Position numbers and translations under genes: made by a program. The notes beneath the pieces are model-generated. The model was not told where the DNA came from. It saw only the letters and a list, made by a program, of their open reading frames with translations, and searched no databases. DNA of 64,000 bases, taken from assembly GCF_016907895.1 (NCBI RefSeq), contig NZ_JAFBCV010000005.1, positions 186,001-250,000 on the forward strand. Direction: 5' to 3'. This document shows positions 33,781 through 42,416 of the stretch, piece after piece (within the stretch, counting starts at the first letter, position 1; each line of letters begins with the position of its first letter). This stretch comes from Shouchella xiaoxiensis (GTDB lineage: Bacteria > Bacillota > Bacilli > Bacillales > Bacillaceae_D).

Positions 33781-34875
33781 TTAAAAATGGAAAAAACGTA
33801 AAAGACGATCTAGGAAATTGGGCTCAGACGTGTCAATTGCCTCTTCTACATCTGTGCCCGTTTCAGCCTCTTTTTTTTCTTCTTCAATCAGGCTTAATTC
33901 CTCAACTAAGCGAATGGTCTCTCCTTCTGTAATAACGAGGCGCTGTCCGAGTACGGTTACTTCCAAATCATCACGATCGCCAAATGTCACATAAGCATCC
34001 TGCTCAAGTTCGTATTGTTGACCATCTTCATCTTCAAACACTTTACCAGCTTCCAGTTCATTCGTAGAAAAATGCTCTGTTCCATAGCTGAGTAAGCTTC
34101 TTGCATCGCTGTAAGCCGCTTGCGAACTCGGCGCATTAAGCGTCACAACAATCCATTCGTCATCTTCTGTTTCCGCTGAGGTGACTAATGTAAAGCCAGA
34201 TTGAGAAACAAATCCATTTTTCACACCAGTAATTTCATCGTGATCGCGAACGAGCTGATGATGGTTATAGAGCGTTGTTTCCCAGCTCTCCCCTTCCCAG
34301 TCAAGTTCTTCTGTACCAACTATCTCCCGAAACGTTTCATTATTCAGCGCGTATTGCGTAATTTTTGCCATATCATAGGCCGTTGTATAGTGGTTTGCAT
34401 TGTATAAACCATGCGGATTCGTAAAATGTGTATTTGTAACGCCAATTTCATCTTCTAAGAACTCATTCATTTCCTGAGCAAATGCTTCTTCACTGCCAGC
34501 AAGATGCTCGGCAATTGCGCTCCCGGCATCATTTCCTGAGTTAATCAACAGTCCTTGGATAAGTTGTTCGAGCTCCATTTCTTCATCTTCAAGCAAAAAA
34601 ACGGTTGTTCCAATCACATCAACAGCATCTTCGCTTACAGTGACAACCTCATCCAAATCGCCTTGTTCAATAGCCATAATTCCCGTTAGAATTTTCGTTA
34701 TGCTAGCGGGATACATTTGCTTGTCCGCTTGTTTTGCATAGAGAACTTCCCCGGATTTTTTACTTATTAATATGGCCGTTTCGCTTGTTACAGTAGGCTC
34801 TTCGGCCGCGACAGTTTGCGTAAGCAATCCAAGGGAGAGCACTGTCCCCATTGTGCTAATTACGATCTTTCTCAT
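33781..34875 (-). CDS. D-alanyl-D-alanine carboxypeptidase (serine-type, DacF-like)
   Basis: A 364-residue low-molecular-weight penicillin-binding protein. A signal peptide (about 1-24) precedes the peptidase domain, with the active-site SITK (Ser58, Lys61) and SGN (113-115). The third motif is KNG (219-221) instead of the usual KTG. A C-terminal beta domain (about 265-325) precedes an acidic linker and a short amphipathic tail (FLDRLLRFF) that would attach it to the membrane. It trims the terminal D-Ala from peptidoglycan stem peptides. It is a single-gene unit converging on the deacetylase. Confidence 0.88.
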   Translation of the reverse strand: MRKIVISTMGTVLSLGLLTQTVAAEEPTVTSETAILISKKSGEVLYAKQADKQMYPASITKILTGIMAIEQGDLDEVVTVSEDAVDVIGTTVFLLEDEEMELEQLIQGLLINSGNDAGSAIAEHLAGSEEAFAQEMNEFLEDEIGVTNTHFTNPHGLYNANHYTTAYDMAKITQYALNNETFREIVGTEELDWEGESWETTLYNHHQLVRDHDEITGVKNGFVSQSGFTLVTSAETEDDEWIVVTLNAPSSQAAYSDARSLLSYGTEHFSTNELEAGKVFEDEDGQQYELEQDAYVTFGDRDDLEVTVLGQRLVITEGETIRLVEELSLIEEEKKEAETGTDVEEAIDTSEPNFLDRLLRFFHF

Positions 34876-34977
34876 GTAGTTCCCCTTTTCCAGCTTGATA
34901 GAATTCCCCCAAGCTACATTAAAACATAGAAAGATGTACAGGCAATCACATGCAAATCACAATTTGATAACAAATAA

Positions 34978-35012
34978 AAACAGCTTAAACTCAAAACGTT
35001 TTTAAGCTGTTT
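34978..35012 (-). terminator. terminator of the haem-uptake operon
   Basis: AAACAGCTTAAA with TTTAAGCTGTTT and an 11-base loop is followed on minus by TTTATTTG, directly after the sortase stop codon. Confidence 0.85.
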
Positions 35013-35765
35013 CTAACCCGTCTGTTCAACCAATTTTCCATGGACAACAAAGCGACCATTTTTGCCAGCTTGGCTAGCGTCACAAGTCGATAAAGTCATA
35101 ATTTGATCGTTTTCATTTACTTCAACAGCTGATTCAAACATTGAACGGCCTTGAATGTCGTCAATAAAAGAACTGTAATGTGCCTGATCGTTAAACTCCG
35201 TTTCAATATAGTAGAAATCAGTTGTCGTGTAATAAACGGAAAAGACCTCGACTTGATAGGATTTCTCTGGTGTATCAAACAAAAACGCATACTGCTCATC
35301 AAAAAACGCTTGATCCGTAAACGCTGATAACCCGCTAAACATTGAGCCGTCACGCATCTCGTGGCCATAGAGAATGGTATGTCGATCTTCTGCTACGTCC
35401 CGAACGCGGTAATCCATAAAAATGCTGCCTGCCCGGTTCTTCTCTTCTTTGTAATTCCTGCGTAAATAATACTCATTGTCTTGCGCTTGCAGCACAGGGT
35501 AGTCAATCGAGGTGCCTTCAATCTCAATCCAGCCGACAATATCCGAATTAAGATCCTGAAGCGGAGCAAATGCTTTTTGTTGACCTTCAATTGATACCGA
35601 TTGTTTATCTATAGCGTTCCTGTCTCTTTGATCAAACAACTCTTGTGCGTCTTGCAACACTTGGCGGTTGTTCCAATAGTCATAACCAATAAGCAGAAGG
35701 TGAATGGTTGCATAAATGAATAATCCTGCAAATAAAAAGGTGATGCCTTTATTTACCCACCTCAC
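35013..35765 (-). CDS. srtB: class B sortase
   Basis: A 250-residue transpeptidase. One N-terminal membrane span (about 6-26) is followed by the sortase barrel. Catalytic His135 lies in LYGHEM, Cys228 in LSTCD and Arg238 in GRFVVHG. The helical insert before the Cys and the overall length fit class B, which anchors haem-uptake proteins by NPQT-type signals. The GTG at 35765 has GGAGGAGAAGCAT before it and is preferred; an ATG at 35780 is also possible. It is the last gene of the operon, and both sorting-signal proteins are encoded upstream in the same transcript. Confidence 0.9.
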   Translation of the reverse strand: MRWVNKGITFLFAGLFIYATIHLLLIGYDYWNNRQVLQDAQELFDQRDRNAIDKQSVSIEGQQKAFAPLQDLNSDIVGWIEIEGTSIDYPVLQAQDNEYYLRRNYKEEKNRAGSIFMDYRVRDVAEDRHTILYGHEMRDGSMFSGLSAFTDQAFFDEQYAFLFDTPEKSYQVEVFSVYYTTTDFYYIETEFNDQAHYSSFIDDIQGRSMFESAVEVNENDQIMTLSTCDASQAGKNGRFVVHGKLVEQTG

Positions 35766-36567
35766 ATGCTTCTCCTCCATTCACTAGTGCTCCAGTTGCT
35801 GTTCCAATTGGCACCAGGACGCTCCCTGATTGCTCATTTGAATGTATGATCGTTTCAATTTGGAATACGGAGCGAATGCATGCACTCGTTAGGACCTCTG
35901 CTGCACTTCCCTTTGCCACAAGCCTGCCAGCTTTCATAACCCAGACATCATCGCTGTATTGTAGCGCTTGATTTAAATCATGCAAAACCATCACAACCGT
36001 CTTTGCCTTTGATTGATTTAGCAGACGCACGCGCTCTAGTATCTCAAACTGATGATACAAATCAAGATATGTTGTCGGTTCATCAAGCAAAATCACATCC
36101 GTTTCTTGAGCGAGGGCAAGCGCCAGCCAGACGCGTTGCTGCTCACCACCGGATAAAGAGTCTACAGATACATCTGCATAATGCGTTAATCTTGTGACGG
36201 ATAACGCCTCATCAACAGCCCTTTCATCTTCACTCGTCCAAGAACGTATCATCGTCCGGTAGGGGTGGCGTCCATAGGAAACTAACTTGCGGACACTAAG
36301 ATCGAGCGGTGCCTCATTCCTTTGATAAACAACCGCCAGCTGTTGTGCCAGCTCCTTCCCTTTGAAATGAGCTAACTTTTTCCCATTAAAACGAATTTCT
36401 CCCCTTGATGGAGCAAGCTGTCGCGCCAGCATAGCAAGCATCGTTGACTTACCGCTGCCATTCGGACCGACGATTGTCGTTATTTTGTTCTTTTTAATTT
36501 CCCCTGACAAAGCTTCAATCAATGGTTTTTTCGTTTGATAGGAGAATGACACATTATGAAGTTCCAT
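35749..36567 (-). CDS. iron/haem ABC transporter ATP-binding protein
   Basis: A 272-residue FecE-type ATPase. Walker A is VGPNGSGKST, the Q-loop region is VYQRNEAPLDLSV, the signature is LSGGEQQRVWLALALAQ, Walker B is VILLDEPTTYLD, and the switch His lies in VLHDLNQALQYSD. It is the only ATPase in an operon with two permeases, so it may drive both. A TTG six bases further upstream is an alternative start. It overlaps the sortase gene and the upstream permease. Confidence 0.88.
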   Translation of the reverse strand: MELHNVSFSYQTKKPLIEALSGEIKKNKITTIVGPNGSGKSTMLAMLARQLAPSRGEIRFNGKKLAHFKGKELAQQLAVVYQRNEAPLDLSVRKLVSYGRHPYRTMIRSWTSEDERAVDEALSVTRLTHYADVSVDSLSGGEQQRVWLALALAQETDVILLDEPTTYLDLYHQFEILERVRLLNQSKAKTVVMVLHDLNQALQYSDDVWVMKAGRLVAKGSAAEVLTSACIRSVFQIETIIHSNEQSGSVLVPIGTATGALVNGGEACEVGK

Positions 36568-37537
36568 TGGCAAATTTACTCCTTCTCAATAAAAAGATTA
36601 GAAAGGGCCCACCGATAACCGACATAAGAATGGAAGCTGGTAATTCATTCGGTGCAATCATTAAACGACCGAGCGTATCAGCCAGTAACAACAAAAAGGC
36701 GCCACCAAGTGCTGAGAACGGCAGAAGTACCCGGTAATCATTTCCAACTAGCTGTCTGCCAATATGAGGGATAAGCAATCCGAGGAAAACGATCATCCCT
36801 GCTAGAGCTGTTGCGACTGAAGCTAAAACAACCGCAACAACGGAAACAACCATTCGGACAACCGTAATACGCATTCCTAAACTAGCAGCGGTTTTTTCAC
36901 TCAACTGAAGTACATTACAAGCACGGGCTAACAATAATGCTAGTAGAATGGCTATTCCACCAAACAACATCATCGCATTGGCATCTGTCCACGTTTTCAT
37001 CGATAAGGTTGATGATGTAACCGTTGAGATGCTCGTAACAGAATAACTCCCCCGATATTGGAACACTTCCGTTAAACCCGAAAACGTGGCATGGACAGCA
37101 ACCCCAATTAAAATAAGCTTTAATGGACTCAGCCCGCCTTTATAAGCAAAGGAATAAACGAGTAAAAACGCAGTCATTCCGCCAACAAAAGCAAACAGCG
37201 GCATATAAAAATAGAGCTGCGGAAAAATCGTTACAAATAAGATTGCGACAAATTGAGCGCCCGACGAAATACCAATAATTCCTGGATCAGCAATCGGATT
37301 CCGCATAACGGCTTGAATTAAAGCTCCAGCAAGAGCAAGTGCTGCACCAGCGATTGTTGCCACAATAATGCGGGGAAACCGCAAATCATAAATGACGTTC
37401 ACTTCTTCATCAAGCCCTGTGCGCACCCCTTCTACTAATTGACTAAATGAGACAGCAATACTGCCACTCATCGTCGCCCAATAAAGAACAACAAGAAAGA
37501 GCACCGTTAAAACGAAAAACACGAATCCCTTTTTCAT
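36554..37537 (-). CDS. isdF: FecCD-type haem/iron ABC permease
   Basis: A 327-residue membrane protein with about ten spans, BtuC/FecC-like. Landmarks are LRFPRIIVATIAGAALALAGALIQAVMRNPIADPGIIGISSGA near residues 48-90 and GLLIPHIGRQLVGNDYR near 255-270, which couples to the ATPase. It pairs with the IsdE-like binding protein encoded just upstream (ATGA overlap), so haem import is the likely job. Confidence 0.87.
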   Translation of the reverse strand: MKKGFVFFVLTVLFLVVLYWATMSGSIAVSFSQLVEGVRTGLDEEVNVIYDLRFPRIIVATIAGAALALAGALIQAVMRNPIADPGIIGISSGAQFVAILFVTIFPQLYFYMPLFAFVGGMTAFLLVYSFAYKGGLSPLKLILIGVAVHATFSGLTEVFQYRGSYSVTSISTVTSSTLSMKTWTDANAMMLFGGIAILLALLLARACNVLQLSEKTAASLGMRITVVRMVVSVVAVVLASVATALAGMIVFLGLLIPHIGRQLVGNDYRVLLPFSALGGAFLLLLADTLGRLMIAPNELPASILMSVIGGPFLIFLLRRSKFANGTS

Positions 37538-38442
37538 AAAGGCTGCTCTTCCTCTCCATAAAACATCTGCTCTAGCTCATCCATTGCCTCCATAACAGCA
37601 ATATTCCCAGTCGTGCCAAAAAGCAGTTCCTCTAAATCATAAACTCGCCCTGTCTGAACTGCATTAAAGTGCTTCCATATATCATTTGTTTTAAATTCTT
37701 CATTAAACATCTCAACAACTTCGTCAGGCATACCATGCGCAGCTCGCAAGATAATGTCCGGGTTCGCTTTCTGGAGATGTTCTGTATTCGAGGCCAAATA
37801 CTCTGCTTCTTGTTCACCCTCAATGACATTTACACCGCCGGCTAGTTTAACAAGATCGCCAACATAGGAATGTTCCGTCGCAACGAGGTAACTGCCTGGC
37901 ACGCCCATCAAGATTAACACGGTTGGCGGCTCCTCATTTTCAGCACGACTAGCAAGTTCGTCTGCTCGTTTTTCAAACGATTGAACCAATTGAGCCGCCT
38001 CTTCTGCGCGTCCATACTTGGCCCCGATTTGTTTAATTTCTTCATTCATGCTCGCGACACTTTGAAAATCAAGGAACTCCGCCTCAATTCCGGCACGTGA
38101 AAAGGGTTCCTCTAAATCACTTTGTAATGACGTGACGCTCCAGACGACATCCCCTTGCAGCTGGCGAATTTGTTCAAGATCGGGACTCATCGGATTCCCA
38201 ATTTCCGTTACTTCTTTGTAGCGCTCAGGTAAATCCTTGTAGCTCGTTGGAATACCTGCTAAATCTAGATTAAGTGCATCGGCAAGTTCTACTGCGGAGA
38301 CGGTCGTCGCAACAATACGCTCCTCTTGTTCGTCTGACGCCTGAGGCTCTTCTTCTGTTTGAAAACGTTCAGAAGTAGGCTGGCATGCAGCAAGCACGCC
38401 AGCCAAAGCCGCACATAAAAGTGCTTCTTTTTTATACTTCAT
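37534..38442 (-). CDS. isdE: IsdE-like haem-binding lipoprotein
   Basis: A 302-residue binding protein of the helical-backbone (cluster A-II) type. The lipobox is LAAC (Cys20). Met85 in IGNPMSPD and His236 in RAAHGMPDE occupy the positions of the Met/His axial ligands known from staphylococcal IsdE. It should take haem from the NEAT proteins on the wall and pass it to the permease. The gene sits 19 bp after the five-NEAT gene and overlaps the permease start. Confidence 0.88.
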   Translation of the reverse strand: MKYKKEALLCAALAGVLAACQPTSERFQTEEEPQASDEQEERIVATTVSAVELADALNLDLAGIPTSYKDLPERYKEVTEIGNPMSPDLEQIRQLQGDVVWSVTSLQSDLEEPFSRAGIEAEFLDFQSVASMNEEIKQIGAKYGRAEEAAQLVQSFEKRADELASRAENEEPPTVLILMGVPGSYLVATEHSYVGDLVKLAGGVNVIEGEQEAEYLASNTEHLQKANPDIILRAAHGMPDEVVEMFNEEFKTNDIWKHFNAVQTGRVYDLEELLFGTTGNIAVMEAMDELEQMFYGEEEQPL

Positions 38443-38461
38443 CGTTAAGCTCCTTTACTAC

Positions 38462-41317
38462 CTATTCACTGGCCAGTTTCTTTCTTCTACTCCATTTCCA
38501 GCCGAAGAAAGCGATTGACAAGATTAACAAAGCTGAATAAAAACCAATTGCTGCTGAATCAAATGTTTGCGGGTTGTTCGCAGCATTTGTTCCGGCTGAA
38601 GTACCGCCTGTTCCATTGCCCGAATTGCGATCAAAGCTAAGCGGAGTTTCATTGTTATTGTCATCGTTGTTGCCTTGATTGTTGTCCCCCCCATCGTTTG
38701 AGCCATTTCCATCACCTGGTACAGCTGGATGAGGTGTTTTTTCTGCTTCAACAAGCTCCAAGCTTGCCGGATCAAAAACGATTTCCACATCGTATGCATT
38801 GTTATATGTGAAGCCTGGAATTCCAGTTACTTCAACATGAACCCATGCATTTGTTTTCTCAGCTAGAGAATTCGTCGTAAAACGGACGGTCCGCTCTTGC
38901 GTCTCGTTATTCTCTGAAACAAGTTCAGGACGCTCGCCATTTACGGTGAAATCCTTGTACCAGTCACTATTTGTAAGCGTTAAATCAACTGTATAGTTGT
39001 CACCTTTAACGAAAACGGTAGCTGGCTTTTTCGTATAACCATCCATGACGGAAACTTCCGTTGTTCCTTTTTTCAAAACAGAGAAGTCAATTGTATACTC
39101 TCCATTTACGAGTTCTTGTGGCTGACCACCATTGTTTCCGTTGTTATTATTACCATTATTGTTGTTACCATTGTTACCGTTATTACCATTATTGTTGTTT
39201 CCGTTGTTACCGTTATTTCCATCGTTTCCATTCGGATCTTCTCCGCCACTCGTTGGTGGAGGGACTTGGTCCTCTTCAATTAGAATCAAAGAATCTAAAT
39301 CGAATGCTAATGTCGCATCATACTGATTGTCGTACTCAAATCCCGGGATATCTTCAACTGAAATATGCACCCATAGGTCAACCGCGTCTGCTAAATCTTG
39401 AATGTCAAAACGGACGGTGCGCTTGTCTTCTTCTTCGTTAACAGATACTGTCTCAACGGTCTCACCATTGATTTCAAATCCTTTGTACCAACTATCGTGA
39501 AGCAGTGTTAAATCAACCGTTATCTCGCCATCTTTCACAAATAGAGATGCAGGTTTTTCTGTATACTGATCCATTACCGATAAATCCGTTGTTCCTTTTT
39601 TCAGAACAGAAAAATCAACTTCATACTTGCCATTTACAAGTTCGTCATTGTTCGGTTCTTCCGTTCCTGGTTGCTCAGTTCCTGGCTCTTCTGAGCCCGG
39701 CTCCTCAGTACCTGGCTCCTCAATGCCCGGCTCTTCCGTTCCTGGCTCCTCAGTACCTGGCTCTTCCGTTCCTGGTTCTTCTGTTCCCGGTTCTTCTGTT
39801 CCCGGTTCTTCCGGCGCTTCAACTAACTCAACCGTTTCTAAATCAAACAGAATTCGAAAAGCTTGCGTATTTTCATAGACACTTCCGTTCGGCAATGCCA
39901 CGCGCATAGATACCTTTGCTTGAACCACTTCTGAGAAATCTGCGACTTCAAACGCATACGTTCTTGTGTTTTCTGCTTGGTTCTCGTTTACAACTTCGCC
40001 TTCTATGAATTCGCCAGCCTGTTCAAGCTGCAACGACGTAATTTGGTGGCTATCTTTTACGGTTAATTCAACTGTGTTCGTTCCTGCTTTCACAGTTAAA
40101 TCTGCAGGATTGACTAGATAGCGGCTCATTGATGAATCGCGGTCTTCCGTCGCGTGCTTCACTGCAAAGCCAATTGTGTACGTACCATCTTCTAGTGATG
40201 CAGGTTCTTCTGTTTCTGGCTCTTCCTCCGGCGCTTCAACTAACTCAACCGTTTCTAAATCAAACAGAATTCGAAAAGCTTGCGTATTTTCATAGACACT
40301 TCCGTTCGGCAATGCCACGCGCATAGATACCTTTGCTTGAACCGCTTCTGAGAAATCTGCGACTTCAAACGCATACGTTCTTGTGTTTTCTGCTTGGTTC
40401 TCGTTTACAACTTCGCCTTCTATGAATTCGCCAGCCTGTTCAAGCTGCAACGACGTAATTTGGTGGCTATCTTTTACGGTTAATTCAACTGTGTTCGTTC
40501 CTGCTTTCACAGTTAAATCTGCAGGATTGACTAGATAGCGGCTCATTGATGAATCTCGGTCTTCCGTCGCGTGCTTCGCTGCAAATCCAATCGTGTACGT
40601 ACCAGCTTCTAGTGGGGCAGGTTCTTCAGTCCCTGGTTCTTCGGTTCCTGGCTCTTCTGTTCCTGGTTCTTCCGTTCCTGGCTCTTCTGTTCCTGGCTCT
40701 TCTGTTCCTGGTTCCTCAGTTCCTGGCTCTTCAGTTCCTGGTTCTTCTGTTTCTGGCTCTTCTGTTCCTGGTTCTTCAGTTCCTGGTTCTTCAGTTCCCG
40801 GTTCTTCGGTTCCTGGCTCTTCTGTTCCCGGTTCTTCTGTTTCTGGTTGATCAAGCTCAATAATTTCTGCTTCTGCGAAATAAAAGGCAATGTCAACTTC
40901 GTATTGACTGTCATAATTAAAGCCTGGGATACCTGTTACGACAATATGTACCCATGCATCAACGGTTTCTTTATTGCTCGTAAAGCGGACAACACGCTTA
41001 TTGTCAGCTTCTAACTCCTCAACGATTTCCGGTGCTTTTCCTTCAATCGTAAACTCTTTATACCAGCTTGCATTCGTGATTGTTAAATCGGTTACGTATG
41101 CACCGTCCTTCACTTGGACTTGTGCGGGTTTCTGTGTATAACCATCCATGACGGACGGTTCACTCGTACCTTTCTTTAAAACCGTGAAAGGAACATCATA
41201 CAAACCATCTGCAAGCGTTTCTGCAGCTTGTGCCTGCTGACTTGCCGCTGGCATAACCAGCGCGAATACAAGCAGAAACGCTAACGTACTATTTAGCCAT
41301 TTTCTTATACTTTTCAC
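38462..41317 (-). CDS. sortase-anchored protein with five NEAT domains
   Basis: A 951-residue wall protein. After a signal peptide come NEAT1, an EEPGT repeat stalk, NEAT2, NEAT3, a second EEPGT stalk, NEAT4, an Asn/Gly-rich linker, NEAT5 and the sorting signal NPQTFD with a membrane span and RRKK tail. NEAT1, 4 and 5 carry the haem-ligating YxxxY on the last strand (YDSQY, YDNQY, YNNAY). NEAT2 and NEAT3 have YENTQ there, with the second Tyr replaced by Gln, and differ in the loop SSMSRYLV; they may bind haem weakly or bind a host protein. NEAT2 and NEAT3 are nearly identical copies. It should capture haem at the surface for the Isd transporter. Confidence 0.92.
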   Translation of the reverse strand: MKSIRKWLNSTLAFLLVFALVMPAASQQAQAAETLADGLYDVPFTVLKKGTSEPSVMDGYTQKPAQVQVKDGAYVTDLTITNASWYKEFTIEGKAPEIVEELEADNKRVVRFTSNKETVDAWVHIVVTGIPGFNYDSQYEVDIAFYFAEAEIIELDQPETEEPGTEEPGTEEPGTEEPGTEEPGTEEPETEEPGTEEPGTEEPGTEEPGTEEPGTEEPGTEEPGTEEPGTEEPAPLEAGTYTIGFAAKHATEDRDSSMSRYLVNPADLTVKAGTNTVELTVKDSHQITSLQLEQAGEFIEGEVVNENQAENTRTYAFEVADFSEAVQAKVSMRVALPNGSVYENTQAFRILFDLETVELVEAPEEEPETEEPASLEDGTYTIGFAVKHATEDRDSSMSRYLVNPADLTVKAGTNTVELTVKDSHQITSLQLEQAGEFIEGEVVNENQAENTRTYAFEVADFSEVVQAKVSMRVALPNGSVYENTQAFRILFDLETVELVEAPEEPGTEEPGTEEPGTEEPGTEEPGTEEPGIEEPGTEEPGSEEPGTEQPGTEEPNNDELVNGKYEVDFSVLKKGTTDLSVMDQYTEKPASLFVKDGEITVDLTLLHDSWYKGFEINGETVETVSVNEEEDKRTVRFDIQDLADAVDLWVHISVEDIPGFEYDNQYDATLAFDLDSLILIEEDQVPPPTSGGEDPNGNDGNNGNNGNNNNGNNGNNGNNNNGNNNNGNNGGQPQELVNGEYTIDFSVLKKGTTEVSVMDGYTKKPATVFVKGDNYTVDLTLTNSDWYKDFTVNGERPELVSENNETQERTVRFTTNSLAEKTNAWVHVEVTGIPGFTYNNAYDVEIVFDPASLELVEAEKTPHPAVPGDGNGSNDGGDNNQGNNDDNNNETPLSFDRNSGNGTGGTSAGTNAANNPQTFDSAAIGFYSALLILSIAFFGWKWSRRKKLASE
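39128..39235 (-). repeat. Asn/Gly-rich linker repeat in NEAT protein
   Basis: A low-complexity run of 9- to 12-base units encoding NGN/NNGN between NEAT4 and NEAT5. Confidence 0.8.
39659..39810 (-). repeat. 15-bp EEPGT tandem repeats, second stalk
   Basis: About ten units encoding (T/S/I)EEPG between NEAT3 and NEAT4. Third positions vary, so the array is older or less uniform than the first stalk. Confidence 0.85.
39811..40624 (-). repeat. two-copy 0.4 kb duplication encoding NEAT2 and NEAT3
   Basis: Blocks of about 39811-40210 and 40228-40624 are nearly base-for-base identical, with only a handful of substitutions. This marks a recent in-frame domain duplication or ongoing gene conversion. 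Confidence 0.85.
40618..40853 (-). repeat. 15-bp EEPGT tandem repeats, first stalk
   Basis: About 15 in-frame units of a GGTTCTTCTGTTCCT-type sequence (plus strand) encoding TEEPG, with two TEEPE variants. Confidence 0.9.
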
Positions 41318-41329
41318 TTTGTCTCCTCC

Positions 41330-41995
41330 TTAGTTCAACGCTTGTTTTCTACGGTTGATAAGGAGTACAATAGCACTGATGATGGCAATGCCAATGAGCA
41401 AAGCAACTGGAGCTGCATCACTTGTTTGTGGATTGTTCTCCTGCTTGGTTTCTTGTTGATTCGCTGTATTGCTGTTGTCTTCCGACGATTGAGCTGCCCC
41501 AAGCGGCTCGTCGTCATTTGTTTCTGTTGCTGCTTCGGTTGCTGCTGATGCGGTTTGTGTTAAACTGCTTTCATCAAAATCAAAGCGGACCGTGTAGCCA
41601 TGATCGTAATCAATGTCAGGTACGACTACATGAATCTTTGCTTCAGTCATCTCGCTAATACCTGTTAGTGGGAATTGAACGCGGGCTTTATCATTTGCTG
41701 CATCCTCTGATAAAACCGTTACATCTTGAAAACTACCGTTGCGTGGTGTTTTAAATTCAGTGATCCAAGCGTAATGATTCAACGTCATCTCCACTGTTAT
41801 TGCGCCATTTTCCACTTGGAGGGTAGCTGGCTTTTCCCAGTAATCATTTGCAATCGATGCAGATGGGTCTGTTCCATGCATCACCGTGTAGTCAATTGTA
41901 TATGTCCCATCTTCAAGTGCAGCATGCGCTGGCGCTGAGAAAAATGAGAGCACTAGGAACAGGGCAATTGCCACACGGATAAGGCTTTTCATCAT
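41330..41995 (-). CDS. single-NEAT wall-anchored haem protein (IsdC-like)
   Basis: A 221-residue protein. A signal peptide ending near PAHA is followed by one NEAT domain (about 26-140), which retains YDHGY (YxxxY) on the final strand, then an acidic linker and the sorting signal NPQTSD with a hydrophobic span and NRRKQ tail. By size and layout it resembles IsdC, the wall-embedded relay between outer NEAT proteins and IsdE. It lies 12 bp before the five-NEAT gene. Confidence 0.88.
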   Translation of the reverse strand: MMKSLIRVAIALFLVLSFFSAPAHAALEDGTYTIDYTVMHGTDPSASIANDYWEKPATLQVENGAITVEMTLNHYAWITEFKTPRNGSFQDVTVLSEDAANDKARVQFPLTGISEMTEAKIHVVVPDIDYDHGYTVRFDFDESSLTQTASAATEAATETNDDEPLGAAQSSEDNSNTANQQETKQENNPQTSDAAPVALLIGIAIISAIVLLINRRKQALN

Positions 41996-42026
41996 AAACC
42001 TTTCCTCTTTTCTACAAATGTGAGAG

Positions 42027-42350
42027 TTATTGTGCTTGTGCGATTGGCATCCGAACGACTTCTACTTGGTAATACTCAATTTCGTTTCCGATAATGTAAT
42101 CTGGACGTGCATTTTTTCCTGTATGTGCTTCACGGAATGCTTCGCTCTTTGTCCATGCTTTAAAATCTTCAATCGCATCCCAACGTGTACTGATCGTTAC
42201 TTCATCACGCTCTTTTGCCTTCGTATTTACAAGTACTTCCAAACCACAAAACCCTTTTGCAAATTCAATTTTTCCGATTTTGTTAAAGCGCTCGACAAGC
42301 TTATGGCCTTCCCCTTTTTCAATAAGCGTTTTGTTTGCTACGATAATCAT
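42027..42350 (-). CDS. isdG: haem-degrading monooxygenase (IsdG family)
   Basis: A 107-residue ferredoxin-like dimeric oxygenase. The catalytic triad of the IsdG family is present: Asn6 (VANKT), Trp66 (FKAWTKSEAF) and the haem-ligating His76 (REAHTGK). It opens imported haem in the cytoplasm to release iron. It is encoded within the haem operon, between the first permease and the NEAT proteins. Confidence 0.92.
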   Translation of the reverse strand: MIIVANKTLIEKGEGHKLVERFNKIGKIEFAKGFCGLEVLVNTKAKERDEVTISTRWDAIEDFKAWTKSEAFREAHTGKNARPDYIIGNEIEYYQVEVVRMPIAQAQ

Positions 42351-42416
42351 TTTGTATCCCCCTAGATATAGTTAGTTTGTAAAGCGAGTAAACCTCTCTT
42401 CACCTCCTTTAAAGAA

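Noticed and set aside
40593-40850. Long GSSVP-repeat frames opposite the NEAT gene
   Set aside because: Simple mirror translation of the 15-bp EEPGT repeats on the wrong strand.
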